A stretch of DNA of 64,000 nucleotides from Alphaproteobacteria bacterium (GTDB taxonomy: Bacteria; Pseudomonadota; Alphaproteobacteria; Micavibrionales; UBA2020): the NCBI GenBank assembly GCA_025934695.1, contig JAICWS010000001.1, forward strand, positions 87,301 through 151,300, in the 5' to 3' direction. The first letter of the stretch is position 1. Each line of letters begins with the position of its first letter. The notes beneath the pieces were generated by a model. It ran no database searches. It was not told the origin of the DNA and saw only the letters and a program-made list of their open reading frames with translations. Below, one piece after another: positions 28,438 through 36,402 of this stretch. The translations under genes and the position numbers were made by a program.

Positions 28438-29669
28438 TGTCGCTGTCGGATGATTTTGCGGACGCAGGCGGCTTCGTAGACTACACGCTTGAAGAGGCTG
28501 TGAATGCGCTCTTTGACGCTATCAATATGGATGACCGCCAGGTCGTGGGCGCCCTGATCGAGGCGGGCGTGCCCGTCGACGCGCGCAACGAATTCGGCGA
28601 TACGCCGCTGATCCTCGCGGTTCATCGCGGACGCTACGAGATGGCGCAGTTCCTCCTCGACATGAAGGCCGATCCCAACGCTAAGAACGCGGAAGGCTTC
28701 ACTCCGCTGTTCTACGGCGTCCGCCAAAACCTAGGCATGCTCGACCTGCTGTTTGCGCATGGCGCCGCTTACCCTGAAGGCAAAGCCCCTGCTATCGCCG
28801 CGCGCCTGACAGAAGCCACCTTCGCAGGCTATGACCGCGTGGTCGAGGCGGCGCTGGCCGCGGGCGCGGATCCAAATACAGTCGCGCCCAATTGCGACGA
28901 CGCGTGCCTCCTGCACCTCGCTGCCCAAAACGGAAATCCCCGGATGGTGAAAGCGCTGATTGCGGCGGGAGCCGAAGTTAACATGCTGGATAAGAACCAG
29001 CGCTCCGTCTTGAGGGCGGCGTTGCGGGGCGGAAACCTGGAATGCGTGACGGCCATTCTCGAAGCGGGCGCCGACACGCGCAACCGGAGCTTGGACCAAA
29101 AGAGCGGCCGCACGATTTCCGATGAAAGCGCATCGGTCGATTGCGATTTTGACATCGCCCGCGCCGTCACCCAGGCGGCGATGAAATTCAATCTGCTGGA
29201 CGCAGCCGCAAGCGGTGCTGCCAAGGAAGTGCAGATGTTGCTGGAAGCTGGTGTTTCGCCGGACGCGAAGCTCGACGAGGACGGAAACACCGCCTTGTAC
29301 CGGGCTTGCGCAAAGGGACATGCTGACGTGGCCAAGGCTCTTCTAGAACATGGCGCTAACGTCCACTTTCGTCCCAAAGACAAGCCCAGCGCCTTATTCA
29401 TGGCCGCCCTGAGTGGTTCTGCGGAGTGCGTGCGCGTTCTTGGCGAGGCGGGTGCGAATGTCTTGGCCCAAGAGCCTGGCGGCGCCAGCGTTGTAAATAT
29501 GGTGGAACAGGCGCCGGCAGCCGGCGTCTCGGCGGAGATGAGCATCGTCGTCCGCATCCTCAAGGCTGCGGAAGTCGAAAAGATGGCGCAGAACGCGATC
29601 CGCCTCGACGGGACCGTCCCCCCGATGACAAAACTGCGCTTCCGGCTGCGCCAGCCGTCGGGAGTTTGA
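28437..29669 (+). CDS. Ankyrin repeat protein 2
   Basis: This 410-residue protein is a paralog of protein 1. About nine ankyrin repeats are visible, for example FGDTPLILAVHRGRYEMAQFLLDMKADPN and NGNPRMVKALIAAGAEVNMLDKNQRSVLRAALRGGNLECVTAILEAGAD. It has the same split-array design: after residue 220 a linker (KSGRTISDESASVDCDFDIARAVTQAAMKF) precedes a second block. The tail is NAIRLDGTVPPMTKLRFRLRQPSGV, aligning with the AIRL...APMKKIKFK tail of protein 1, so the pair arose by duplication. It starts within the stop of gene 1 and its own stop abuts the ATG of gene 3. A role as an interaction scaffold is likely; partners are unknown. Confidence 0.87.
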   Translation: MSLSDDFADAGGFVDYTLEEAVNALFDAINMDDRQVVGALIEAGVPVDARNEFGDTPLILAVHRGRYEMAQFLLDMKADPNAKNAEGFTPLFYGVRQNLGMLDLLFAHGAAYPEGKAPAIAARLTEATFAGYDRVVEAALAAGADPNTVAPNCDDACLLHLAAQNGNPRMVKALIAAGAEVNMLDKNQRSVLRAALRGGNLECVTAILEAGADTRNRSLDQKSGRTISDESASVDCDFDIARAVTQAAMKFNLLDAAASGAAKEVQMLLEAGVSPDAKLDEDGNTALYRACAKGHADVAKALLEHGANVHFRPKDKPSALFMAALSGSAECVRVLGEAGANVLAQEPGGASVVNMVEQAPAAGVSAEMSIVVRILKAAEVEKMAQNAIRLDGTVPPMTKLRFRLRQPSGV

Positions 29670-30056
29670 ATGAAAGACAATGTCCAGAAGACGTTCTTCG
29701 CCGCCATCGTCCTCGGCCATATCGACGAGGTGAGGGGCGTTTTGCCTGGCCATCCCGATGCCATCTCATGGATCTCCCCGGCGGGATATCCACCTCTGCA
29801 CATGGCAATCCTTGAGCATCAACCGCAGATCGCCGTCCTTCTCGTGGAGTACGGCGCCGGACTGGAACAGAAGGCGCATGGCGAAACCGCGTCGACGCTT
29901 GCAGCGCGGAAAGGCATGCTGGAAATGCTGCACGACGCGGCAGCGCGTGTGGAGCAACGCGGTTCGGACGCCGTCGCGGCCTGCCATGCGGGACTGAATC
30001 AGCCCGTCAGCGTCCCGCGCAAGCCGCTGTCGTTGAAGCGCAGGCCCTTGGTTTAG
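29670..30056 (+). CDS. Short ankyrin repeat protein 3
   Basis: The 128-residue product has about three ankyrin-type units in residues 5-80 ([79 protein letters not shown]), then a short tail ending in [15 protein letters not shown], a weak form of the basic tail in its neighbours. It starts directly after the stop of gene 2, so the three form one translational unit. Its TAG overlaps the stop region of convergent trmFO. It could be a truncated derivative of the larger ankyrin genes, but the frame is intact and the codon use is like theirs. Confidence 0.75.
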   Translation: MKDNVQKTFFAAIVLGHIDEVRGVLPGHPDAISWISPAGYPPLHMAILEHQPQIAVLLVEYGAGLEQKAHGETASTLAARKGMLEMLHDAAARVEQRGSDAVAACHAGLNQPVSVPRKPLSLKRRPLV

Positions 30057-31405
30057 GCCGCCAGTTTCACGTCTTTAATCCAATTGTCGAAATCGGCCAG
30101 CGCGCGCGAGGTATAGGCCCTCTTGCGCTCCTTGCCCTGGATTTTTTCGTCGATAGGCGGGAAGAGGCCGAAGTTCACGTTCATCGGCTGGAAGGTTTCG
30201 GCATTCGCGCCGGTGGTGATGTGGTTGAGCAGCGCGCCCATGGCGGTCGTTGCGGGCGGCGTCGACGGCTGGCGGCCCAAGGCCTCGGCGGCGGCGAAAC
30301 GTCCGGCCATCAGGCCGACCGCCGCGCTTTCGACATAGCCTTCGCAGCCGGTGACCTGCCCGGCAAAGCGCAGGCGCGGCATGGCCTTCAGGCGCAGCAC
30401 CGCATCGAGCAGCTTGGGACTGTTGATGAAGGTATTGCGGTGAATGCCGCCTAGCCGCGCGAATTCCGCGTTCTCGAGGCCGGGGATCATGCGGAAGATG
30501 CGCGTCTGTTCGCCGTATTTCAGCTTCGTCTGGAAGCCGACGATGTTGAAGAGCGTGCCCAAGGCATTGTCCTGCCGCAGCTGCACGACCGCCCAAGGGC
30601 GCCGGCCGGCGTGCGGGTCAGTCAGGCCCACGGGCTTCATCGGTCCGAAGCGCAAAGTATCCTTGCCGCGCTCCGCCATAACCTCGATGGGCAGGCAGCC
30701 TTCGAAATAGGGCGTGTTCTTTTCCCATTCCTTGAATTCGGTCTTTTCCGCGGCGAGCAAGGCGTCGATGAACTTATAATAGTCTTCCTTCAGGTCGAAG
30801 CCGCAGTTGATGTAATCCTTGCCCGTGCCGCCCGGACCCGGCTTGTCGTAGCGCGACTGGTACCAGGCGCGTTCCATGTTTATCGACTCTCTGAAAACGA
30901 TGGGGGCGATGGCATCGAAGAAGGCGAGGCTCTGCTCATTCGTCAGTTCGAGAATGGCTTTCGACAGCGCGGGCGAGGTAAGCGGACCGGTCGCGATGAT
31001 GGTGCTGTCCCATTCCGTCGGCGGCAATCCTGTAACCTCGCCGCGCTCAATAGTCACGAGCGGGTGCGATTTCAGCTTGTCGGTGACATCGGCCGAAAAG
31101 CCGTCGCGATCGACGGCGAGCGCGGAGCCCGCAGGCACCTTGTGCCGGTCGCCGGCCGCCATGATCAGCGACCCCGCGCGGCGCATTTCTTCGTGCAGCA
31201 GGCCGACCGCGTTATTTTCAAAATCGTCGGAACGGAAAGAGTTCGAGCACACGAGCTCGGCGAAATTCTCCGTCTGGTGGGCTTCCGTCTTGCGCACCGG
31301 ACGCATTTCATGGATCACGACGGGCACGCCCGCCTGGACGATCTGCCAAGCCGCTTCTGATCCGGCCATGCCGCCGCCGATGATGTGTATGGGCTTCGTT
31401 TTCAT
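30053..31405 (-). CDS. trmFO: Methylenetetrahydrofolate-tRNA-(uracil-5-)-methyltransferase TrmFO
   Basis: The 450-residue flavoprotein makes 5-methyluridine at position 54 of the tRNA T-loop, using methylenetetrahydrofolate and FADH2 in the cytoplasm. The FAD-binding GxGxxG region is [16 protein letters not shown] at the N-terminus, followed by family-typical [36 protein letters not shown]-like linker sequence and the conserved [29 protein letters not shown] and [14 protein letters not shown]. Length matches the family (about 440-470). It is the 3'-most gene of a minus-strand run and lies 41 bases after the last HExxH gene, so read-through transcription is possible. The identification is secure. 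Confidence 0.95.
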   Translation of the reverse strand: MKTKPIHIIGGGMAGSEAAWQIVQAGVPVVIHEMRPVRKTEAHQTENFAELVCSNSFRSDDFENNAVGLLHEEMRRAGSLIMAAGDRHKVPAGSALAVDRDGFSADVTDKLKSHPLVTIERGEVTGLPPTEWDSTIIATGPLTSPALSKAILELTNEQSLAFFDAIAPIVFRESINMERAWYQSRYDKPGPGGTGKDYINCGFDLKEDYYKFIDALLAAEKTEFKEWEKNTPYFEGCLPIEVMAERGKDTLRFGPMKPVGLTDPHAGRRPWAVVQLRQDNALGTLFNIVGFQTKLKYGEQTRIFRMIPGLENAEFARLGGIHRNTFINSPKLLDAVLRLKAMPRLRFAGQVTGCEGYVESAAVGLMAGRFAAAEALGRQPSTPPATTAMGALLNHITTGANAETFQPMNVNFGLFPPIDEKIQGKERKRAYTSRALADFDNWIKDVKLAA

Positions 31406-31446
31406 GCCAGTTCAGATAGCATGGCAGCTGGCGAATTTCAATAATA

Positions 31447-32157
31447 TTACTTGGCGTCCGGGGTGGGCAGGGTTGGCGCTTCATCCGGGCACAGGGCGGA
31501 TTCCTGTTTGTAGTTCTCGATCGTGTCGATGGAACCCTGCCGGGCGCGGCGGGCCGCGATAAGCTTTTCTTTCATCGGCTGGATCGCCTCAACGATCCCT
31601 TTTTCGGTCTTTTTCACCTGGTCCGGCGCCTGGCTCATGGGGACGGGCCCCAAGGGGCCCAGCGACCTTAAGTACCAGAGCAGGTCCATTTTGATCTTGG
31701 GCATATATTCATTGATCGTCTTGAGGTCAGTTGCGACGTGCCGCTCCTCGTGAAGCTTGACCATCTTCTTACGGCATTCGTGGCCCGGCTGCTGCAGTTC
31801 CTTGGCAAGGAAGATGGTGGGCTCATAGTAAATGCTGAAATAAACCTTGTGCACATAAAAGCAGGTATTGCCCGCTGAATCGCTCAGATTCGTGAAATCA
31901 AATCCATATTGAGCGCCTTCCACGCCGCCGACGGTGACGCCTTCGACGAACCATTTGCTGTCAGTAGCGAAAGTGGAGTCGGGAATCTTCGCCATTTCGG
32001 ACGTCAGCTCCTTGATGGGAACATTGGTGACGTATTCCGGCTTTTGCGGCATGAAGTAGACTTCGGCGTGCGGCGCCTCCTGCGGCGGCGGGCAGACGGT
32101 CAGCTGCGCCAGGATGGCGGCTTTGGCGAGCGTAAGAGCGGGAGATGAGTAAGCCAT
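31447..32157 (-). CDS. HExxH-motif secreted protein, copy D
   Basis: One of four tandem paralogs that I do not recognise with certainty; the motif resembles DUF922-type putative metallopeptidases. The 236-residue product starts with a hydrophobic segment (SPALTLAKAAILAQLTVCP) that may be an export signal. It has the family's DSTFATDSKWFVEG at 60-73, a Cys in NTCFYVHK, a Cys in GHEC, and the zincin-like HEERH at 136-140, then ALCPDEAP near the end. Four cysteines at family-wide positions suggest disulfides and a periplasmic or extracellular location. AGGGGAT precedes ATG 32157. It is the last of the four, 11 bases after copy C, and upstream of trmFO. Confidence 0.7.
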   Translation of the reverse strand: MAYSSPALTLAKAAILAQLTVCPPPQEAPHAEVYFMPQKPEYVTNVPIKELTSEMAKIPDSTFATDSKWFVEGVTVGGVEGAQYGFDFTNLSDSAGNTCFYVHKVYFSIYYEPTIFLAKELQQPGHECRKKMVKLHEERHVATDLKTINEYMPKIKMDLLWYLRSLGPLGPVPMSQAPDQVKKTEKGIVEAIQPMKEKLIAARRARQGSIDTIENYKQESALCPDEAPTLPTPDAK

Positions 32158-32168
32158 GTATCCCCTCG

Positions 32169-32897
32169 CTATTTCGCGGACGGCGCGGGAGAGGGAACGG
32201 CGGCGGCTTTGCCGGGCGCCGCGCAGAGGGATTTTTCTTCCTTGAAGTTCTCCGGCGTGTCGATAGACGATTGCCGGTCGCGCCGGTCGGACAAAAGCTG
32301 GCCGACCATCGGCTTCAGGATCCTGTCGACGGCTTTCTCGAGGTCATGTTGCTGGCCCGCGACGTAATCGCTGTGGAAGGGGCCTTTCACGCCGCCGCCG
32401 CCGCGCAGGAACAAGAGCATCTTCATCTTCATCCTGGCGATACCGTCGTCGAGAAGCGCGATGTCGGCCGCGACATGGCGTTCCTCGTGGTCCTTCGTCA
32501 TTTTAAGCCGGCATTCATGGCCGGGGGCGCCCAGTTCCTTCGCCAGGAAAATCGTCGGCGCATAGCTGACGACAAGCTGGACTTTGTCGATGTAAATGCA
32601 GGCATTGGCGTCTTCGTCGGCAAGCTGCGATGAAAATTCGACGCTGATGTCGCCCGCGCTCGTTTCGGCGGCCATCGCGCCGCCGGGAAAGAGCTGACTG
32701 TCGGATTCCAGTGTCGAATCCAGATCTCCCTGCAGTGTCCCGTTGAGCTCGGCCAGCGGCGCGGTGGTAATGTATTTCGGCTTCGCCGCCGCAAGCATGA
32801 TTTCGACCCGCGGCGCCTGCGCTGCGAGCGGGCAGGCCGACATCTGCGTGAGGACAAAGGCTTTTGCGAGTAAAAGAGCGGGGGAGACGATGGCCAT
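32169..32897 (-). CDS. HExxH-motif secreted protein, copy C
   Basis: The 242-residue paralog starts MAIVSPALLLAKAFVLTQMSACP, with HEERH at 137-141, DSTLESDSQLFPGG at 60-73, Cys residues at NACIYIDK and GHEC, and SLCAAPG near the C-terminus. It is closest to copy D (shared EPTIFLAKEL/APTIFLAKEL and GHECR.KM). The frame is open to 33017, but ATG 32897 aligns with the paralogs and overlaps the stop of copy B as TAATG, so coupling is likely. The HExxH suggests zinc binding, but a third ligand is not obvious, so peptidase activity is unproven. The Ala/Pro-rich end looks disordered. Confidence 0.7.
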   Translation of the reverse strand: MAIVSPALLLAKAFVLTQMSACPLAAQAPRVEIMLAAAKPKYITTAPLAELNGTLQGDLDSTLESDSQLFPGGAMAAETSAGDISVEFSSQLADEDANACIYIDKVQLVVSYAPTIFLAKELGAPGHECRLKMTKDHEERHVAADIALLDDGIARMKMKMLLFLRGGGGVKGPFHSDYVAGQQHDLEKAVDRILKPMVGQLLSDRRDRQSSIDTPENFKEEKSLCAAPGKAAAVPSPAPSAK

Positions 32898-33604
32898 TAC
32901 CGGGATCCGTCGAATTTGGGGAATTGCCCGGGGCACAGGGCCGTGTCGCGCTGATAATTCGGCAGCGTGTCGATCTCGGCCTGCTTCTGCCGTCGCAGCG
33001 CGACAAACTGCTGCCACTGCGGCGCGATGGCCGCGCCGATCTGTTCGACAACGCGGCGCTTCTGGCTGTCAAGGTCGCCCACGGCATAGGGTCCTTGCGG
33101 CCCCAGCGATTCTGCGATCGCCTGCAACGATTTTTTGAGGTCGGGCACGGCGTCGGTCAGGAGCCTCACGTCCGTGTCGACGTGGCGCTTTTCGTGCATG
33201 AGCGTGGCGCTGTAGCGGCATCCCATGTTCAGGAAGTCCGACGCGATATATACTGACGGATTATAGGTGATCGTGTAGCTGACCTTGTTGACGGTGAAGC
33301 AGGCGGCGCCGGTGCGGACCTCGGTCATGGCCTGGAACCCCACCTGTATCGTGTCCATCAGGTTCGCGCCGGGCTTGACCACCGTGACGCCGCCGACCAT
33401 CCACTTGCCGTCGGTCGCCAGCGTTGAATCGGGGTTCATCATCTGCTGCGTCAGTTGCGCCGAGGTCATGTTGGTGATGGTCGGGCTGTCCTGCTTGACG
33501 AACTCGACGTCGACATCGACAGGCCCCTGCGCCGGGCATTGCGCGGCGCTCAAGGTGGCAAGAATATATCCGGCGGAAAGGGTGAGCGGGTCAAGTCCGA
33601 GCAT
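32897..33604 (-). CDS. HExxH-motif secreted protein, copy B
   Basis: A 235-residue paralog beginning MLGLDPLTLSAGYILATLSAAQCPAQ, almost the same leader as copy A. It carries DSTLATDGKWMVGG at 60-73, ACFTVNK, MGCRYSATLMHEKRHVD with HEKRH at 137-141, and the closing ALCPGQFPKFDG. The leader is only weakly signal-like and lacks positive residues, so its route of export is unclear. Copies A and B form one subgroup (HEKRH, CPGQFP) and C and D another (HEERH, FLAKEL), implying a pair duplication. Seven bases separate it from copy A. The function is not established. Confidence 0.7.
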   Translation of the reverse strand: MLGLDPLTLSAGYILATLSAAQCPAQGPVDVDVEFVKQDSPTITNMTSAQLTQQMMNPDSTLATDGKWMVGGVTVVKPGANLMDTIQVGFQAMTEVRTGAACFTVNKVSYTITYNPSVYIASDFLNMGCRYSATLMHEKRHVDTDVRLLTDAVPDLKKSLQAIAESLGPQGPYAVGDLDSQKRRVVEQIGAAIAPQWQQFVALRRQKQAEIDTLPNYQRDTALCPGQFPKFDGSR

Positions 33605-33612
33605 GCGGGGGC

Positions 33613-34311
33613 CTATTTCCTCACGCCGTCATAGGGCGGGAACTGACCCGGGCAGGCCGCGGTGTCGCGCTTGTAATCGTCGGCCGTATCCACCTGTCCC
33701 TGCGCCTGCTGGACCTGGTAGGACAGATTGCCCCATTTCCCCTTGATGGCCTCCATCGCTTTTTTCATCAGCTCAGTCTTCAAGGATTCGGTCAGCGTCT
33801 CGGGCACCGGCGGCTGCGGGGGCCGCGAGGCCATGTAATCCTCCAGCGCCTGCTGCAGGACCGGCAGGTTGTTGTTGATGATCGTCTCGTCGAGGGCGAC
33901 GTGACGTTTTTCATGCGCGAGCGTCGCATTGGACACGCAATCCGACAGGCCGGCGGCCAGGTAAATCGTCGGGCTGAAGGTGACCGTGTAATTGACCTTG
34001 TCGACCGACAGGCAGACCGTGCCCGCGGCAGCCGGGTGGGTCTTGAATTCGATGTCGATGCCTTCTTTCAGGGCCATGCCGCGGGTCAGGGTCGCACCGC
34101 CCGGCATCCATTTCCCGTGCCAGTAAGCAGTCGAATCCCGGTCCGAGCGCAGGCTCGCCATCTGTTCGGGCGTCTGGTTGCCGACGACGGGATTGTCGGT
34201 CGTCACCAGCTGGACGTTTACCTGCGGCGCGGTCTGCGCCGGGCATTCCGCGACGGTCATGCTGGTAAGGATATACGCGGCGGACAGCGTCAGCGGATCA
34301 AAACCGATCAT
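33613..34311 (-). CDS. HExxH-motif secreted protein, copy A
   Basis: The first of the four copies, 232 residues, starts MIGFDPLTLSAAYILTSMTVAECPAQ. It has DSTAYWHGKWMPGG at 60-73, TVCLSVDK, LSDCVSNATLAHEKRHVAL (HEKRH at 133-137) and AACPGQFPPYDG. The C-terminal third is a charged helix rich in Gln/Lys. It lies 37 bases after the L,D-transpeptidase stop on the same strand, with AAGGA upstream of ATG 34311, so the operon may begin at the transpeptidase. This location makes a cell-wall-related role plausible, for example wall-associated proteolysis, but that is inference from context only. Confidence 0.7.
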   Translation of the reverse strand: MIGFDPLTLSAAYILTSMTVAECPAQTAPQVNVQLVTTDNPVVGNQTPEQMASLRSDRDSTAYWHGKWMPGGATLTRGMALKEGIDIEFKTHPAAAGTVCLSVDKVNYTVTFSPTIYLAAGLSDCVSNATLAHEKRHVALDETIINNNLPVLQQALEDYMASRPPQPPVPETLTESLKTELMKKAMEAIKGKWGNLSYQVQQAQGQVDTADDYKRDTAACPGQFPPYDGVRK

Positions 34312-34348
34312 GGGAAAGCGTCCTTGAAATGAAGGGGAGAAGTATCGA

Positions 34349-34957
34349 TTAAGGCTTGATAATTATGGGAGTGCCGTTCTGGACGAGCTTCCAGATTTCA
34401 TTGATTTCATCATCAGATACGGCGATGCAGCCGTTTGTCCAGTCCTGGTTTTGCGCGCGGCGCCACCAGACCCAGCTCTTGTCGTTCGGCTTGCCGTGAA
34501 TAAAGATGCTGCCGCCCGTTCTATAGCCCAGGCGATGAGCGCGGGCGACGTCCTCGGGATTCGGGTAGGAGATGTGCAGCGAACGGTGATAGGCGCTGCG
34601 GTCGTTGCGCTGATCGATGTAATAGGTGCCTTCCGGCGTCCGGCCGTCGCCTTCGCGGGTCTTCGCCCCGTTCGGCTCGAAACCCAGCGACACGCGATAA
34701 CTGCGGATGGTCCGGCCCTGCGCATCCAGAAGATCGAGGCGGCGCTCGGACTTGATCACCCTTATGGATGAGGCTTTGACATGCGACAGATCGGGATAGG
34801 TCGGCGCCGCGTCTTCATCGGGCAGCAACTGATTGAAAGAAGGCTGGAGAAGGGGAATAGGCGGCTGGTTGGCTGCGATCTTGGTTTGAGCTTGAGCAGA
34901 CCCTGCGGCGGTCACCGCAATAAAGAAACAGACGATTAAAAACTTCCCCGGACGCAT
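34349..34957 (-). CDS. L,D-transpeptidase (YkuD domain)
   Basis: The 202-residue product has a signal peptide (about 1-24, GKFLIVCFFIAVTAAGSAQA) and a YkuD catalytic domain. The domain runs from VIKSERRLDLLDAQGRTIRSYRVSLG to the active site, with FIHGKP (His) and TNGCIAVSDDEI holding the nucleophilic Cys. Such enzymes act in the periplasm on peptidoglycan stem peptides, forming 3-3 cross-links or attaching proteins to the wall. The usual S-x-G-C-R is changed to N-G-C-I, so the Arg after the Cys is missing, as in some Gram-negative members. The frame extends to a TTG at 34990; ATG 34957 gives a proper signal peptide. It heads the HExxH gene run. Confidence 0.88.
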   Translation of the reverse strand: MRPGKFLIVCFFIAVTAAGSAQAQTKIAANQPPIPLLQPSFNQLLPDEDAAPTYPDLSHVKASSIRVIKSERRLDLLDAQGRTIRSYRVSLGFEPNGAKTREGDGRTPEGTYYIDQRNDRSAYHRSLHISYPNPEDVARAHRLGYRTGGSIFIHGKPNDKSWVWWRRAQNQDWTNGCIAVSDDEINEIWKLVQNGTPIIIKP

Positions 34958-35030
34958 ACCCCTCGGACCCCTGAGTCCTCCATAATTCAATGATAATACG
35001 GATCATGAATTAAATAAAATGGATTTTCGC

Positions 35031-35630
35031 TTAAGCAAGGACCGGAACAGCTGTTTTATTCCGTCTTATCAATAGGTAAGCCGTCATAGAACAATTTGTG
35101 AACACCATGAGAACAGGATAGAGCCAAGTGGCGGGTGTATAACGTTCTATGGCAAAGACGGAAAGAAAGGCACCGGCGGTGAAAAACGCATAGCCGGCGG
35201 CAGGCTCTTCATAAGGACGCTCCCAAGCCTTGCGCACCGTGGGGATGAAACCGACCGTATCGATGATGCAGACGAGAATAACGGAATAGATCGGGGTCTT
35301 CGTTACGATCCACAAAGGCACCGCCATCAAGGAAACAATAAGGGTGATCCAGTCGCCGCGGGTATAGCCGCGATCGCCGCGCATATAGCCGATGGCGACA
35401 AGCAAAAAACATGTGGCGCAGGCAAAACCGCGCGCCCAGGAGCCGGGCCCAGCGCCTTCCGCCACCTGCGCCGCGAAGCCAACGGATGAAATCGCGCCCC
35501 AGATCAGCCAAGAAAAGGCATGCGGCTTCGCGCCGTGGCGGAAGACGCTGTTGAAGTAGAAGAGACGGGAGATGAAGATCATTCCCGTCGACAAAACGCC
35601 GAAGATTTCTGTTTGCGTCAACATGTTCAT
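35031..35630 (-). CDS. PQ-loop-like small membrane protein, copy 2
   Basis: The 199-residue product has about six or seven membrane segments and is a paralog of the gene just upstream. Shared sequence includes KPHAFSWLIWGAISSVGFAAQVAE, RGDWITL, PLWIVTKTPIYSVILVCIIDTVGF.PT.RKAW and YTPATWLYP. The SWLIWG and PLW/IDTVGF.P elements resemble PQ-loop/SWEET-like transporters, but I do not claim a substrate. ATG 35630 overlaps the stop of the upstream copy as ATGA, which fixes this start over the TTG at 35636. The gene ends 74 bases before the transpeptidase start, so it may belong to the same transcript. Confidence 0.7.
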   Translation of the reverse strand: MNMLTQTEIFGVLSTGMIFISRLFYFNSVFRHGAKPHAFSWLIWGAISSVGFAAQVAEGAGPGSWARGFACATCFLLVAIGYMRGDRGYTRGDWITLIVSLMAVPLWIVTKTPIYSVILVCIIDTVGFIPTVRKAWERPYEEPAAGYAFFTAGAFLSVFAIERYTPATWLYPVLMVFTNCSMTAYLLIRRNKTAVPVLA

Positions 35631-36268
35631 TGCCAATGCAGGGATGATGCCTCTTCGCCGGGGGCAAGTCCAGTCTTTGCGCGCTTCGGATGCAGCTGCC
35701 GGCGCCGGATCAGGATATAGGAAGCCATGGTCGCGTTCGACAGCGTCAGCACCGCGGGATAAAGCCAGGTCGAGGGCGTGTAATTCTCGATCGCGAGCAG
35801 CGAGAGGAAGGCGCCGCCGCAGGAGAACATATAGCTATAGGGCGTTTCTTCCTTCGGCTTGCGCCACACTTTGCGCGCGGTCGGCAAATAGCCCGAGGAG
35901 TCGATCATGCAGACGAGGATGACCGACCAGACCGGCGTCTTGGTGATGATCCAGAGCGGAATTGCCGTGAAGGCGATGCCCAGCGTGATCCAGTCCGCAC
36001 GCCGGATGTCGCGCTCGCCCTTCCACCAGCAGAGCGCCAAAATGACATAGCATGTCACGCAGCCCACGCCGCGCACCCAGGCGGCGGGACCCGCATGTTC
36101 CGCGATTTGCGCGGCGAGGCCGATGGCGGAAATCACGCCCCAGATCAGCCACGAAAAAGCATGCGGCCGGGTGCGGCCCTTCATCATGCTCGTCAAATAG
36201 GTCGCGCGGGACGACAGCATCATCCCGATGGCGATAAAGGCGTAGAGGTCTTTGAGTATGAGCGTCAC
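35627..36268 (-). CDS. PQ-loop-like small membrane protein, copy 1
   Basis: This 213-residue paralog has the same elements (PHAFSWLIWGVISAIGLAAQIAE, RADWITLGIAFTAIPLWIITKTPVWSVILVCMIDSSGYLPTARKVW, NYTPSTWLYP) and a polar 20-residue tail. The start needs care. The frame is open to an ATG at 36319, but that stretch translates the REP-like repeat at 36281-36305 (LWTPAFAGVT) and has no ribosome binding site. GTG 36268, with GGA upstream, aligns with the other copy. It is coupled to copy 2 by a four-base overlap. Function unknown; small-molecule transport is a guess. Confidence 0.68.
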   Translation of the reverse strand: MTLILKDLYAFIAIGMMLSSRATYLTSMMKGRTRPHAFSWLIWGVISAIGLAAQIAEHAGPAAWVRGVGCVTCYVILALCWWKGERDIRRADWITLGIAFTAIPLWIITKTPVWSVILVCMIDSSGYLPTARKVWRKPKEETPYSYMFSCGGAFLSLLAIENYTPSTWLYPAVLTLSNATMASYILIRRRQLHPKRAKTGLAPGEEASSLHWQ

Positions 36269-36280
36269 AATAATCCAACA

Positions 36281-36400
36281 CGTAACCCCGGCGAAAGCCG
36301 GGGTCCAGAGTCCATCCATTCAAACGGTGAGCGACAGTGTAAACGACTTCTGCCGTTTGCACTGCAACATTTCAGACCCCGGCTTCCGCCGGGGTTACCG
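36281..36400. repeat. Paired REP-like palindrome, copy B
   Basis: The left unit CCCCGGCGAAAGCCGGGG (within 36281-36305) and the inverted right unit CCCCGGCTTCCGCCGGGG (within 36373-36399) enclose about 67 unique bases. CGTAACC and GGTTACC form the outer ends. It sits directly after the serA stop and just before the membrane protein start. Confidence 0.85.
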
Positions 36401-36402
36401 AG

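Noticed and set aside
31447..34311. Lipoprotein signal in the HExxH proteins, because a Cys follows the hydrophobic leader
   Set aside because: Residues before the Cys (LTV, SAAQ, TVAE) do not fit a lipobox and the Cys is conserved with others as a likely disulfide partner.
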